Of a stretch of 64,000 nucleotides of DNA, positions 1 through 12,800 are shown piece by piece. Each line of letters starts with the position of its first letter. The stretch's first letter is position 1. The notes under the pieces were generated by a model. It saw only the letters and a list, made by a program, of their open reading frames with translations, searched no databases and was not told where the DNA came from. The translations under genes and the position numbers were made by a program. Origin of the DNA: Campylorhamphus procurvoides (Eukaryota > Chordata > Aves > Passeriformes > Dendrocolaptidae). The stretch is from NCBI GenBank assembly GCA_013396655.1, contig WBMV01008568.1, positions 1,779,329 through 1,843,328 on the forward strand, given 5' to 3'.

Positions 1-2216
1 TAATAGTCAACATATAGAAACTAAGGCAAACAAAGAGCATGCTGACATTTTGATTTTTCTCTGGTGCATTTGACAAGATTCATGAAATAAAAATAGGTGT
101 ATCCTATGCAATTCATTTTGTGTTACAGAAGTAGGTGGGCTTTTCATAATGTTTCTTCTTCCCTGTTTTCTGCTTCTGTACTTTGGAAATAATTCATCTG
201 TCTCTCACTGGTTAGAGGAAAAAGATTAAACTTTGTCGTTCAGGCATACAATTTTGACAGTTTTTTTAACCCAGTTTTCACACATCCCTTCCAATAAGGA
301 CATAATAAAAGTTTTTGCGTCAAAATCAGGACAAAAAAGAGAAGAGCAAAAATAACAAAAATCATTAATTCAACTACTAGAGTAAAAACAACTGTGGTGC
401 TGATTATTTCCTTATGGTTCTGCTACAGTTATTGAATGTAACAGAAGAAAGATTTGTAAGTCTGTAAATGCTTTTGGAAATGCAACTAATACTAGTGATT
501 ACCATTACCAAGTGGCTCATAGTTGTAAAGGGCTTGAAAAATAATTGCAAGACACTCCTTCAATGGACTAAAGGCACACGGCTACAAAGAGCCTCCTTCC
601 CCAAGGATGTTAGCTGGCTGTGGCTGTCAGGTCTAGGAATGCTGGAGAAGTCACAAGTGAATATAGACACAGCACTCATGACCCTCAGGCCAAGCCACGG
701 CTGCATGTTGAGCAGAGGCCTCCTTTAAGCCTACTTGTATGTCCAGGCCTTTTTTTGATGCAACACAGTGCATTACAATGCCTCATATGTCTTTTGCCTA
801 AATCTTGAGCAAACCAATTCCTTACTAAGGGAGGAGGTATCACACAGTCAGATCCATGTGATCTATTGTAAAAATGGTTGCCAGAGCCTTTGGAAAAAAT
901 GTGAAAAGAAACAGCTGATATGTAAAAACTCAGTTGTGAATCTTGCAGCCCTGCAAAGTTACAAATATACAAATCCTGTTATACATCTCCTGAAGCCTAC
1001 ATTAGGATGATTCATGAAGATACAGAAAATTTGTCCCTGTCAGCTGGGGCGAAGGACAAATTACCTGGAAACAGCCTATTATACTCATACTTAGTACTTT
1101 TAAAATGACAGTTGACATTTATTTCTAAGATGTTATAATGCACAAGGGAGGATAACATTCTCTGCTACTAAAGAGCTGTGAACACCTGCATTCAATAATC
1201 ATTTGCATGCCTCTCTCTTCTTTAATCCAAGGATTTAGATTGGCTTTACAAATATTTATGAATTAAGCAGCTCAACAAACTATGCTGTGGGAACATACAG
1301 TTTATGTTTTATGGTTTGCAAAGTAAAAATACTGAAAGGTTAAAGGATTTATCTACAGTTTTATCAGCAGTCAAAGGAAAGTGAAGTGTCAGGATCCAAG
1401 TGTCTTGCCCTACACAGGCTTCAGTCAGTTCATTTTTTACATGTGTATTTCTCTGTGAATGATAGACTCATCAGAATGGAGAAGTCATTTTCAGGTCAAA
1501 TATTACATACTCATAGATTTTGTTGTAGTTTTCTTTTTTCTTTTTTTTTTCCTTTTTATCTTTTTTTTAATAGAGAGATGGGCCTATTTTGATCCCCTTA
1601 GTCTGACCTTTTGTGGAATACAGAGGACTTCCATGAGTAATTCTTGCTTTACCATGGTCTGTCATGGACTGGAACATTTCAGTACGAAAACAAAAACAAC
1701 AATATAGAAGCAAAACAGCCCCCTCAAAAAACAATCCTTCTTTGAAAGTTCTGTCAATGGAGAACCTACTGTACCCCTGCCAGAGTTGTGGCAATTTTTA
1801 GAATCCTTATTGCTAAAGCATTTGCTTTATTTCAGTTGATTTTAATTTTTAAACATAATCTGCTTCTTTACCAATAATATTTATTTCACAAGTTTTAAAT
1901 TCCTGAATATCCTGATACAGACCTAACCCACAAAATTTTTTCCTAAAAATATTTTTAAGTATTTATTTTTATATCCGTGGATGTTTTTATTATTCTTACA
2001 AATGTCTAATATCCTTATTAAATCATATCAAATTCTGACACAGGTCATTGGTAAAGACGTCTGCAGTTTAGTTATGCCAGATGGAAGATACTTCCTTTGA
2101 CGTTTGACTATTTAATTTATTGTTCTCTTGTTCATGAATGTTGAGACAAAGACTGCAGGAGGTATTGCTTCCCCTTCTCATAGTTAGTCATTGATTTGAA
2201 TATTTTGTCATATTCT
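1..2216. other. Unique AT-rich non-coding DNA
   Basis: No recognisable gene or interspersed repeat. Short ORFs on both strands (for example around 468-1010) have no family features and overlap one another in different frames. A T/C-rich tract at about 1530-1569 ends in a splice-acceptor-like TTAATAG, but no open, protein-like frame with a donor follows. Confidence 0.6.
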
Positions 2217-3190
2217 TTTAGAGTTCTTTCACCTCAGGTCAAAAATAGTCCAGCAATATTCCAGAACCAGTTGGCAAAGGAGCTGGAGGACTGGAGAAAG
2301 CAGAGTCCAGAAGGAGTCGTCCTGCAGTATGTGGATGACATCCTTATTGCTACCCAGGATCGAGGTGAATGCATTCAGCTAACTGTAAGTCTATTAAACT
2401 TCTTGGGACAGAGTGGGTACAGAGTTACAAAAGAAAAGGCACAAATTGCCAAAGAGACAGTAGTCTATTTGGGACTTGAAATTTTCCGTGGACACAGGCA
2501 ACTCAGCGCAGAACGGAAGGAAGCTATCTGTAGTCTTCCAGAGCCACGCAGGATAAGGGAAATGGAAGCTTTCCTGGGAATGGCTGGCTGGTGTCGTCTG
2601 TGGATACCTGACTACGGGCTACTGGTAAGGCCCTTGTATAAGGCACTCAAAACAGCTGAGAAAGGGAACCTGGTGTGGACAGATGATACCAGGGCTGCAT
2701 TCAAGCAACTGAAACGTACTCTCATGTCAGCTCCAGCATTGGGGCTGCCAAATTCGACAAAGCCTTTTGAACTGTTCACATATGAGCGACTGAATGTTGC
2801 TCTAGGAGTACTGTCACAATTTCTTGGTAGCCATCGGAGACCTGTGGCTTATTTTTCTAAACAGCTGGACAGTGTCAGCCAAGGATGGCCAGGATGCTTG
2901 AAGGCCGTGGCAGCTACTGTCATACTGATTCAAGAGGCACGGAAGCTTACTCTGGGACAGCATATGGTTGTATATGTCCCTCATGCAGTTCTAACAGTGC
3001 TTGAGCAAAAGGGAGGCCACTGGTTGACCCCTAGCAGAATGCTTAAATATCAAGCTGTACTGTTGGAACAAGATGATGTTACATTGAAAACAACATCAAT
3101 TATCAATCCTGCTATGTTTTTGTCTTCGACCTCAGCTGACAGTGTTCCTGAACATGACTGCATGCAGATCATCATGGACTACTTAGTGTC
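2217..3190 (+). pseudogene. Endogenous retrovirus pol fragment (gammaretrovirus-like RT)
   Basis: Part of a retroviral reverse transcriptase. The open frame runs from 2196 to 3302 (368 codons), but the first 7-8 codons and roughly the last 40 are unrelated flank. Visible in order: a KNSPAIF motif, the catalytic YVDD at 2328-2339, a YLGLEI segment, the FLGMAGWCRLWIP thumb motif, an APALGLP/KPFELF connection segment, and a PVAYFSKQLD block. This motif order is typical of class I (gamma-like) retroviruses. The fragment begins after RT motif A, so the first catalytic aspartate is missing, and it ends before the RNase H active-site residues. Gag, protease, integrase and env are absent nearby. It cannot be functional as RT. 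The frame has no stop or frameshift over about 970 bases, which is unusual for an old fragment. No autonomous promoter is evident. Class assignment is from motif recognition, not a search. Confidence 0.9.
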
Positions 3191-3299
3191 AGGGTTCAGT
3201 GTCTCTTCAGTGAAGACATTTGACCAATATAATCTCAATATTTTTCTTGAAATGTCTTCTTGTTTGTGTCTTGTTAATGAAGGTTATCCTGACTCCATT

Positions 3300-3642
3300 T
3301 AAGGACAGGCTCTCGGCTTTAGGAAGAATGCAGATGACCCAATATGAGTTACAGCAAGACTCCAACTTTATTAAAGACAGTTCTATACTTATAGTATTTC
3401 AGACAAGACGTGCATCAAGCACATTGGCACAGCACACACATAACAATCACTTATGGGTTATAATCAGAAGGCGACTAACTGGATGACCTCATCTAAGTTC
3501 TCAGGGCTGCAAGATTGTTTATCTTAAAGCAGCCGTCTGCTGACCTTCGCAAACGGCTCCTTTATTCTTTTCCCATGAGAAAGAATCCCTACATCTTGTT
3601 ACCTTTTTTCCCATGGGAAGCTTGACTAGGGCTCAGTGAACA
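3300..3642 (-). mobile_element. Solo LTR, class II (ERVK-like) layout, antisense
   Basis: Read on the minus strand this has LTR order: U3 from about 3642 (starting TGTTCACTGAG), a TATA-like ACTATAAGT at 3387-3395, an AATAAA at 3367-3372, then a GTTGGAGTCTTGCTGTAA stretch typical of avian R/U5. TATA and poly(A) signal are about 15-20 bases apart, so R must be short, as in alpha- and betaretroviruses. The U5 end is uncertain (3290-3330), and I could not find a convincing target-site duplication. It lies opposite in orientation to the pol fragment just upstream, so it is a separate insertion rather than that provirus's own LTR. No internal retroviral sequence follows on either side. Confidence 0.65.
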
Positions 3643-5034
3643 ATGGACAGAAAAAAAAAGCATCAACTGTAAATTATTCTATCCTGCAATGTTTTGTGAT
3701 TCCTTCTGAGAATTTTAAAATACAAATATTTGGGGAACAGAGATGCTGAGAGGAGTGATTCAAGAGAAGCAAGATTTCAGTTGTGAGTCTTGGGATTTAG
3801 AATTGATATCGTAAATTATGTAAGAAGTGTGTTTTGATTTCTGCATCCTTTATTGGACAGTGCATGCAGCTCTTCAGCACCATGAACTAGAAATAATACC
3901 AGTGAATAAATTATGGTGTAGTTAAAGATTGTTCATTACTCACAACTGTCAGCTATACAATGTGAAGTACATGTTATAGTGAAACTTTTGTGTTCAGTGG
4001 TTCTACTTGATCTGATTCAAATGCAGATTTAAAGCCCAAGGGCTGATATAGTTCTATGTAAGAAATACATTTGCAACATCGGTCTGTTTGCTTGTTGGTG
4101 TAGTCAAAAAGTCGTGGAAGAAATATTAAATTACAGACAATTTTCTGACTGGTAGTCCATGCTTACTTGCTTCAGTTGTGTCTGAGCTTTGCCTCTGAGT
4201 ATATTAAAAAAAAAGAGAAAATGCAGAGCATGCATATGGAAGAAAGAACTGACATAGATTATGCTTTTAGTTGATCCTCTGATGTCCATAATAGGAGTCT
4301 GGTTCATTATTATTCTTCTGTATTTTAATCATCATAACCACCTGGACATCCATTATAGAGGACATCCCATCCTTTTCTGGGCCAGCATCAAGGGTGAGGA
4401 TCAGTACTTAACTCTCTCATGTGAGAAATTCAAAATGGTTAATAGGATTAATTTGTTTTCACAACATAGCTGTTTCACAGGATGAGATGATTTCTTGCAT
4501 TTTTTTGAGAAAGGAAAAGTATTGGGTTAGATTCAATGGTGTTGACAGAGGCCATGACACAGTACATGGAGCCTCATTCACACTTTTCTTTGTCCAAACT
4601 CCAAGTTCAAATATTTTCCCTCATTTATAAAATAAAACATCCCAGGAAAAAATACTATATTAACTGTTGTCTTGTTAGATCATAAGACTGATGATCTTAA
4701 CAAAGCTGTTCCTCACTGTGGTGTTTGCAGAATGAAACACAGCAGAGGCACTTGGTGCTACCCCTTGAGTTAAAGCCAGGTCTGTTCACAACAGGACTGA
4801 GTAAATGCTTCCGGGGGACCTGATGGCTTTTCCAAGAAGCCTCATGGAGACTTCAGGACAGTATTGTGGGTCAGGATGACCCAAAATATTTCAAGGCCAT
4901 TCTTTGCTGATGGATTTTTATTTCAACTCCTATCTTCTGGTGAAACGCAGGAAGGGGAAGTCAACCACATTCTTCTGTGTTGCCCAATAGCAGCTTTTCT
5001 GGGGGTGGCTTATTAAGTCCATCATTGTAACTTC
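3643..5034. other. Unique non-coding DNA
   Basis: AT-rich with an A9 run near 3651. ORFs at 4261-4630 overlap in two frames and show no family features. No repeat recognised. Confidence 0.55.
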
Positions 5035-5570
5035 CCTGTGAGCCTGTCCCTCACTGACAAGGGAGTATCATCCATGGTCCTGACTGCAGTTCTAGGAAGA
5101 GGGGGCAACAGAGCCCAGGTCAGCAGCCACACCCAGAGCTTCTGCTGCAAGCAGCACCTCATGCCTGACCCTGCTGCCACTGGTGGATGTGGCACAGCCC
5201 TGCTGCTTCAGGGCAAGGTTCCTGCCAGACCCTGAACCCACCCCCATGGCTCCACACAGAATGGAGCCCCGTTGCAGATGGCAGGGGTTTCAGATCATCC
5301 AGGTCCATGTTGAGCCCCCAGACTCCTCAACAGAGCAGGGCCAGGCATTCAGGAATGCCCTCTGCAAAGGGCAGTGGCTGACCTGGGGATGCCCAGGGCT
5401 GGCAGACAGTCAGCACTCGCTGGGAAGGGATGGGCTTTCAAGGAAAAACATCTTTGATGAAGGTGAGCTTAGGGCCCTGCCTTGCTCTTTCTCACTTTGT
5501 GCTGTAGGCAAGTGTGGCTTTGGCTTCTATTGGTGCGTGACTGTGTACCAGGTGGTGGGTGGATAGAGCC
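5035..5570. other. GC-richer unique block, open in two frames
   Basis: Base composition rises well above the flanks. Two plus-strand frames are open (5183-5566 for 127 codons, 5038-5235 for 65 codons). The peptides are Pro/Gln/Gly-rich with no recognisable domain, and frame openness in GC-richer DNA is expected because stops are AT-rich. It is CpG-poor, so not a CpG-island promoter. It could be a decayed, unclassified repeat or an untranslated region. Function unknown. Confidence 0.4.
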
Positions 5571-8500
5571 ATCCAGGGACAGCAAGTCTGGTGCTTAGTC
5601 TTGTGATGTCTGCAGCTCTCTGGCTGTGAAGAGTGCTCTGAGATCCCTTTGGCAGTGAAAATGTGACCTTCCTTGCTGGCAGAGTGATGAACATCTGGGG
5701 AATTTTTTAACAGAGTACATAAGGATTGTGTGGATAATTTGTTTGGATCCAGACCTCCAGACTGTACTTGAATAGGAGCTGGAGGACTGTATCTGCTGTG
5801 CTGTGGCCTCTCATGCTGTTCTCATAAAGCCAGCACACTGTGGGGCTTGACCTCCATGCACAGCAAGTCCCTTTGGGGATGAATACAGGCTCATTCTGGA
5901 AACGGAATGAATGACTGTATTTTGAAGCAAATTTTTAAGAGACGTGTGAGCTTTTCCACAGCTCAATAAGCTTATGGAGAGGCTTATTGAGATAATAACA
6001 GCCCGTTTGTTAATAATTAATCACTGGCATTAATGGAGGGACTTTCAGCCAAAGATTCTGAAGTTCCTTCCAAATTTCACTGACCAAAATTGCAAACAGT
6101 AAGGATTGCCTAATCCATCATCACATATTGCCACCCCTGACAGCTATTTAATTGCTCACAGCGCAGCAACTGCTCAGTAGCTATCAGACTGGTGCAGAAA
6201 GCAAGAACTTTTCTGTACATCCAAGATAAAGTGGAAAAGTGAAGAAGTGCGGGTATCACTCCAAGATAGGCTTGGTCATGCAATATCATCTCCACTTTTT
6301 AGTGGGGATCATTAATGGATCTCAGTTTACAAGCTGTGATTTTACATGCCATTTCAGTCAGATAATCCCCACTAGCAAAGTGGTGCAGAAAGATGTGGTG
6401 TGTTCAGAATTACCACTGTCATTGTTTCCTGTTGAAGATTGATACTCACACCAATCCTAAGACTCCTTTGGATTCTTTCTGTATTTAAATGCATTGAAAG
6501 TTATGATAAAGTTCTCTTCCAGATCTCCCAGTAAATCCTTGACTTAAAAACTGAGTATTTAATTTCAGCTCTGCTTTCTGATTTTATTGCCAGTCGCTGG
6601 TGGCCTAAATTGTCTTAGAGTGATCTCTGCTGACTATGGAACAAGACCAGATGTTTAATTTATGTGCCTCAGTTAAATGCCTAAAAGGTAGTCAATATGA
6701 ATTCAGCCAAAAATGTTTGTGAGTTTTTGATTGCATCTGTCTTAGTGAAGTTACACCTGTCTGTATCTGAATATATCTGCAGCCTCTCCATATTAAATAG
6801 AGGAAATTTATACTCATTATGAAATCACTCTTGAGAGGCCATTGCTAATGAAGTTGCCTCATATTTATTTTTGAAGTTGTATATAAACAACTAGCATTAT
6901 TAGTACACAATTACCAGAGAGTAATCACAGAATTACTGTAAACATAGTCTACAAAACATACTGCAAATTAATATTCATGCATTTCATAATCTACAATTTG
7001 GAGCAAAAGCATGAATCCAATCTAGACTTCATCACAAAAGAAGAATATCACCAGAGGAAACTGGTGTATTTTGTACCTTAGAGGAATGAAAGGGAAAAAA
7101 CCCCTGATGCTTTTCCCAGTTCTGGGGTGCAACTGCTGTGGCTGCTGATGCACAATTCAGCAACACATTGAGTCTGTGATAAGGAGGAAAAGAAAAGCAA
7201 CACCCAGACATGGCTCTATACAGAGATATTGCAGCATTCAATCAAATGTCTGCCACTGACTTCAGCAATGTTGTTTGACAGTCTGGTATCTGCAGGAAGT
7301 CTAAGGTTAAGGATAGCTAAAGGAATGTGTTTGACTTCTATTCTTAATAAACAACCATAGGTGTTTTGTTGTCCAAAGGAGAAAGAAACGAGTGAACTAG
7401 TAAAACTAATGGCTCAGAAATCCATGTTGTGTAACTCATTCATGTTTGCTCTGCCTAAACCATGGATTTACACATTCTTCACACAGTTGGAAATCAGCTA
7501 GTAGTCTAAATTAATAGCAATAATTACAGAATGGTAAATTATTTTGTATTTCATTTATTTCAGCACTTCATTTTTTATGTGTTTGTAGGTGATTTTTAAT
7601 TACTCATTTATAGATGGCTGGAAATTGGTTTTGCAAGGGCTAAAGAAGAATATAGTTAATAGTAGCTGTAAAGGTGAAACTTTCAGAATTGAGCAGTAGA
7701 AACCTGCAAATTTAGAATTCAAATTGAGATGAATGAAAATAGGAGTCACTTTTGAAAGTTTAACTTATACATAGTCAAATAGAAAGAGTGACAAAGCAGA
7801 TTTTGGTGTCACTTAAAATTTTTGGCAGTTTAGAAAAAAAAACAGGAAGAGAAAACAGTGGAAAATTGTGATAATTCTTCTGCTTTTTAAAAAGACTTTG
7901 CTATAAGTGTCATCATTGCTCTTCTGTGCCCATTTCTGCAGAGGTGAGGTCCAAGTACTTAAGGTCTGTAGAAATGAAAGCCCTGGTGGGCCACAAATTA
8001 TTTTTAGCATAGATATTATAGGACCAAAAATCTTGTTTCCACGAGACTGCAGTTGTAAAGACCAGCATGCTAGTGAGGACTGGGCATGCAGTTATGTGGT
8101 GATATGAGCACAGGATGTGCTAACACAAGTAACCATGATGCACAGTGTTCATGAACTCCCTGGTTACTGAAGGTTGCATGTACTGTACTTCCAACTCCTA
8201 CATTTGTTTCTCATATATACAAGAAACAAACTGTGATGTTGAACAGGTGCTAAGAAATTGTGCATATGTTGTTTTATTTCTCTTTCACTTGCTTTATCAT
8301 TGCATTCAGTACTTCACTGGGCACAGAACTGTCTCTTGTGTGGTGGTCTGGGAATGTGTCTGAAAGAATAAGTACTCATTTTTACAGAAATTTGAAGAAA
8401 ACTGAATGCAATCATGACAAAGTCCTTCCTCCTTCCTGCCAACAAAAGAAAACATTCTTCCATTTCTCATTACCTCAGCCTGTCTCTCAATCTATGCCCA

Positions 8501-9755
8501 ACAAATGAGACAGAGTGTTCCAACTGAATAATGTCTCCTTATATAGATAAGACTTGTAGTTAGAAACTTTTAATAGAGTTCAGGTTTAAAGAAAAAAAGA
8601 AGAGAGATTAAGCAAGAAAAACCAATACATATTTTCTAAACATATTTTAACTTAGAATACTACAGTGAAACAGAATGATGTTGCATATAAGATAATAAGA
8701 AGTGGAAGGTATTTTCTGGTATCAGAGTTGTACAAAAGGCAAATTGTTGATTCAGTCATTGTGAGGGGACAAAAAGAAAGCTGGTCTGACTTTAAAATTA
8801 TTTTCATTACCCAACTCACAGAAACCATCATGTACCACATTTCTGAAATGCCCAGTGAAAGGTGAAAGTGTTTAACGGGGAGTCTGAGACATTAAGGTGA
8901 AGAAGGGCAGAATATTGGCTTATGTTAATATTAAAAAAGTGATGTGTGACTTCTCATTTCCTTGCATTTTTTTATGCAGTCCTTTGGGATACTTTATGCT
9001 TGATAAGTAATACTATAGAATCTTACCCTTTTTATCTCTAAAGATGTGTTCACAAAGGTTCTATAACATGTGACAGACATGGTTTGAATGTGAATTCTGA
9101 GGCACAGATTCCACAGGAAAACTAAAGAAAATTGATTAAGGGTGATGGAATACAACAGCTAGTCGACAAAGTTTTATGAGAAATTATTTTTTGAAACACA
9201 GCTTGGTAGTAAGAAATGATACAGAAAAGACAGGGGAAAAAATGTAACAGGATATTATTTTTAGAAAGCTTTTTGTAGTGCAAGAGTTGAGGAGAATGGG
9301 TATGTTTAGAAAGTTTTTAAAATCTATCATGGATTCTCTGCACTGCATGTACCAGCAATCAAGGTTTTTCTTCTAGGACATGGACTACAATTTGTAAATT
9401 AACTTCTTGATGGGCTGAGGGCTTATTTTAATATTTATTTCCTGTCTGCAGCTGAAAAAAAAGTCAGGGTCAGTCAGTTCTGGATACTTGATGAAGGACT
9501 GAAATGATAATTGAAATATTTAAATTTTAATCCCTTGATGGGAAGCACCTACAGCTATATAAAGAAGAAGACCAAGAAGAGGACTGAAAACATAGGTATG
9601 GTATTGAGATATACAGGGTAACACTGAACAAAGAAATCAGAGGAAAACAGCTAAGTTATTCTTGACTGATCTTTTATTCTTGCTATAGTTATGTTCCAAG
9701 CATTTTTTCCATTGAATAAAGAGGAATGTTACAAACATTATTTTTTTCCTTTCAG
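5571..9755. other. Unique AT-rich non-coding DNA
   Basis: No gene or interspersed repeat recognised. It contains a perfect 10-base inverted repeat at 5962-5991, listed separately, followed by a patch of TAAT motifs. ORFs of 60-80 codons occur on both strands without protein features. Confidence 0.55.
5962..5991. repeat. Perfect 10-bp inverted repeat with 10-bp loop
   Basis: CTCAATAAGC (5962-5971) and GCTTATTGAG (5982-5991) are exact reverse complements around a 10-base spacer. The left arm also overlaps a 10-base palindrome, ATAAGCTTAT (5966-5975). A cluster of TAAT motifs follows at 6010-6036. It could be a paired binding site or chance. Confidence 0.7.
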
Positions 9756-9865
9756 ATTTAAAAGATGGTGTATCATCTGCACTCAAAAATCCCAACACTT
9801 TGGAATCTTTAATAAAACTGTTAGGAAGATACAACTATCTATTTGATAGCTCTGACACTGTATGA
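9756..9865 (+). other. Candidate exon, unrecognised
   Basis: A strong acceptor (T7 then CCTTTCAG ending at 9755) is followed by a frame open from 9758 to a TGA at 9863-9865. The 35-residue peptide begins LKDGVSSALKNPNT and continues with a helix-like stretch ESLIKLLGRYNYLFD. A weak donor (GTATGA at 9860) or a later GTAAAG near 9896 would end an internal exon; otherwise this would be a terminal exon. I do not recognise the family. An open frame this short after one good acceptor can easily arise by chance, so this is a lead only. Confidence 0.15.
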
Positions 9866-12800
9866 AGGCAGGACAATTTCCTCCTTCCATTTCTTGGTAA
9901 AGCTTTGTCTTAGTTCAAAGGAGAACTAAGATATCTATGTTGGCCAATAAATAATCCTCTCCTTTAAATTTAGAGAACAGAACTTTAATTAGGAAAAATA
10001 TATGTAAAGGAAAAAAAAATAACAGTTCTTAACCATAACACACATGTATATATATATATATGTATATATACAACAACAGTCTGCAACAAACCCCTCCACC
10101 CCCAAATGACAAGGCAAAACAGTCTAAAAGGTCCTCTTGGCTACTTCCCAAANTTTTAGAAATGTTGACCAGTCGATGCAAATCCATGTTGCATATGCTG
10201 ATGAATTCATTGAAGAAAATGTAGTGCAATAGATGGCTGAGATTTGATGGAAATGGAAAACAAATAGGATTTAATGTAATGAAGACAAATTGTTCATGGT
10301 TATTAGTCAGCAGAAACAGTCTGAATGAGCATACTCAGAGGCTGATGATCATGAATATCAAAAGATCATTGATTAGAAAAGAGTAACAATGAGAAGGGGA
10401 TTAGGACTTGAGCACACAATTCAAATGCCTATAAAGGGTAAAAAGTAAAGGTAACTTAGTTATCCCATATGCAGAAGATAGTTTTGAAGTTTAGGACAGT
10501 GGGAGTCAAACAAGCAACATCTTTCAGTAAAGATCATTCTGATGGCATTTGACCTGTCACCAAACATTGAGAAGGTGAAGGAATAATAATGATTTGTGAA
10601 GAAATTGCTAGTGGAGGGAGGAAATATTCTATGGTCACAATGAGGTGAGAATAAATTATCATTGTGCCCCAAGATCTATATTATTTCAAAAACCTGGATC
10701 AAGTGGATTAATATCCCATTAAAAATAATATGAGGTACTTACAGAGTGAATCTATACCCTATGACATAGGGCAACAGTCTCTGGCTCTAAGGAAATTCTA
10801 GAAAGAAGCTTTTGTGAAGAATATAAAACTTGTCATGAGGGATATCAGAGCTTCAGTTAGGTGGTTGAATATACCATAATGAATAATTCTGTGCTGTGAA
10901 GGTGATGGAGTGTGATTCAGAGACATATTCTTCCCAGATTTCTGTGATTTAGTGACAGAGCTTTGATTATTGATTTATAACCTTTTTTTGTTACACTCAA
11001 TTTCAGAAATGATGGGATTTTAATATTTCTGTTCCTTGTTCAGTGGTTGCATAAAACGTAACAGCAGAAGATGGCAGCAGAGATTGCTGACTCCACCTTG
11101 CTTCTTTATATATGCAGCACAGTAAGGATGCTTAGTGAAAGAACACAGGGCAACGTTTTCTTTAAAAATGTACGGATTTAGTTCTGGGAAGATAAATTCA
11201 TTGACTCTATGAACATTCATCCTTTTTTTTTTTTAATGGAAATGATGTGGGAGTTATGAAGGAAAAAACCACATTCCTTATATCTTCCATGTATCTTAAT
11301 GGCAGCACTTGCAAGCAGGCGAGAAGTCATTGTAAAAGATCATGGACACATTCACTTTACATAGCCTTCCTGCCTTAGCCATAGCTCATCAAAAGCAGGT
11401 GCCCTACATTCTGTATAAAAATAAAGTAGATGGGAAATTGTAAAGAAATACTGAAAAACATAATATAAAGTTGCTTAAATTCCAACAGGCTACTCAAAGC
11501 ACAAATAAGGCCCAAAAAGTATGTTTGCCAGACTATTCCTCTAATAGCAAGCCATTGTAAATATCTGCCTATAGGTTATCTTGACCTTCTGATTGAAGGC
11601 AGAGAATGTAGGTGTAAGATTAAACACAGAGAATGAATAATGTATTTTAGTATATCAACTGATATAGTCAGAAAACCAAAACTTTTCCATATTCAACTCC
11701 CTTCTTGTGTCACAGAGAGACATGCACCCACAGACTGTGTCTGTGCTATCTGGCTAACACTACCTTAGGGAAAGCCAGAGCATCATTCCTCGAGGCAGGG
11801 GAAGATCAGGATGGATATATTTATAGAAGACAGAGAAGAAGTAGATGCAGTAGAATATTAATTCCACTTTTCCTCCCTCCCCCCTGCCCCATACCACTGC
11901 TGCCTAAAGTGTATTTGGAGCAGCTGTCTCTGCTTCTACTCCGGCTGCTACACACTAATGTTTTTGTAGTTCTGCCTGTGCATAAGGAAACTTGCTTGAA
12001 ATCTGTCCATGCTTCTGCTGCTTTTTTAATAGCTGTAGGAGAGTCCAGATGCACTTGTTTTCTTTTTTTCTTTCCCCCCTTCATCCAGCATGTCTGTTTC
12101 TGTGCTGAATATTAACTGTTTGTAGAACTGTATAACTGAGGCTGACAGACAACCTAATTCCTTGAGTAAAGGCAGATACATAACTCAGGTATGCATATTC
12201 AAGTACTCATTAGCCTTCTGAACAGTTCAAATCAAAGAAAAAAGAAAATTAGTGGGTACATAATATTCTTCCTGGTGGTGGCATTTTCTAGAGCATCCAT
12301 GAATTCCGGCAGAAATTTTCCATGATGCTGTCTACCTTCCCAGTTGTAAATGACCACTACTTGTCAAAGGGGAAACCTGAAGTAAGAAGTGTTTAACTAA
12401 CAATTCCATAGGATTGTATTTTCTGTCTCTCCTATATGCATGTACTTGTCTTTCTGGTGAATGTAATTCAGTTGTTTTATTCTGGTATTTTCTTTATAAT
12501 CCTACAAGAGGCCAAGGCATCCATGACCACTACATTAACCAGAGTAAGTTTCTGAAGGAACAAATTCAGATGTGGGCATATCTTACCTCAAAGTTACCTT
12601 TTTTTTAGGTTGAAGTAGGGATATTTATTCCTCATAATGTACTTTTTTTTTTCCTGACATAATCCTCCTTAGGGTAATAATGAAAAAAAAAAATTAAATG
12701 TCCCCCAGAATGCAATCAGTTGAACTCTGCTTGCTTGTAGGTATGGCATGTAGGTATGTGTCCTGTCTGCCACAGAATGCAAGGTGTTGCAACACAAGGA

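Noticed and set aside
11705..12115. 136-codon plus ORF and 87-codon minus ORF
   Set aside because: Low-complexity peptides, no splice or promoter context, and both strands open at once.
12495..12550. Consensus donor GTAAGT at 12544 with a nearby acceptor
   Set aside because: The implied exon would be about 35 bases with no protein-like frame.
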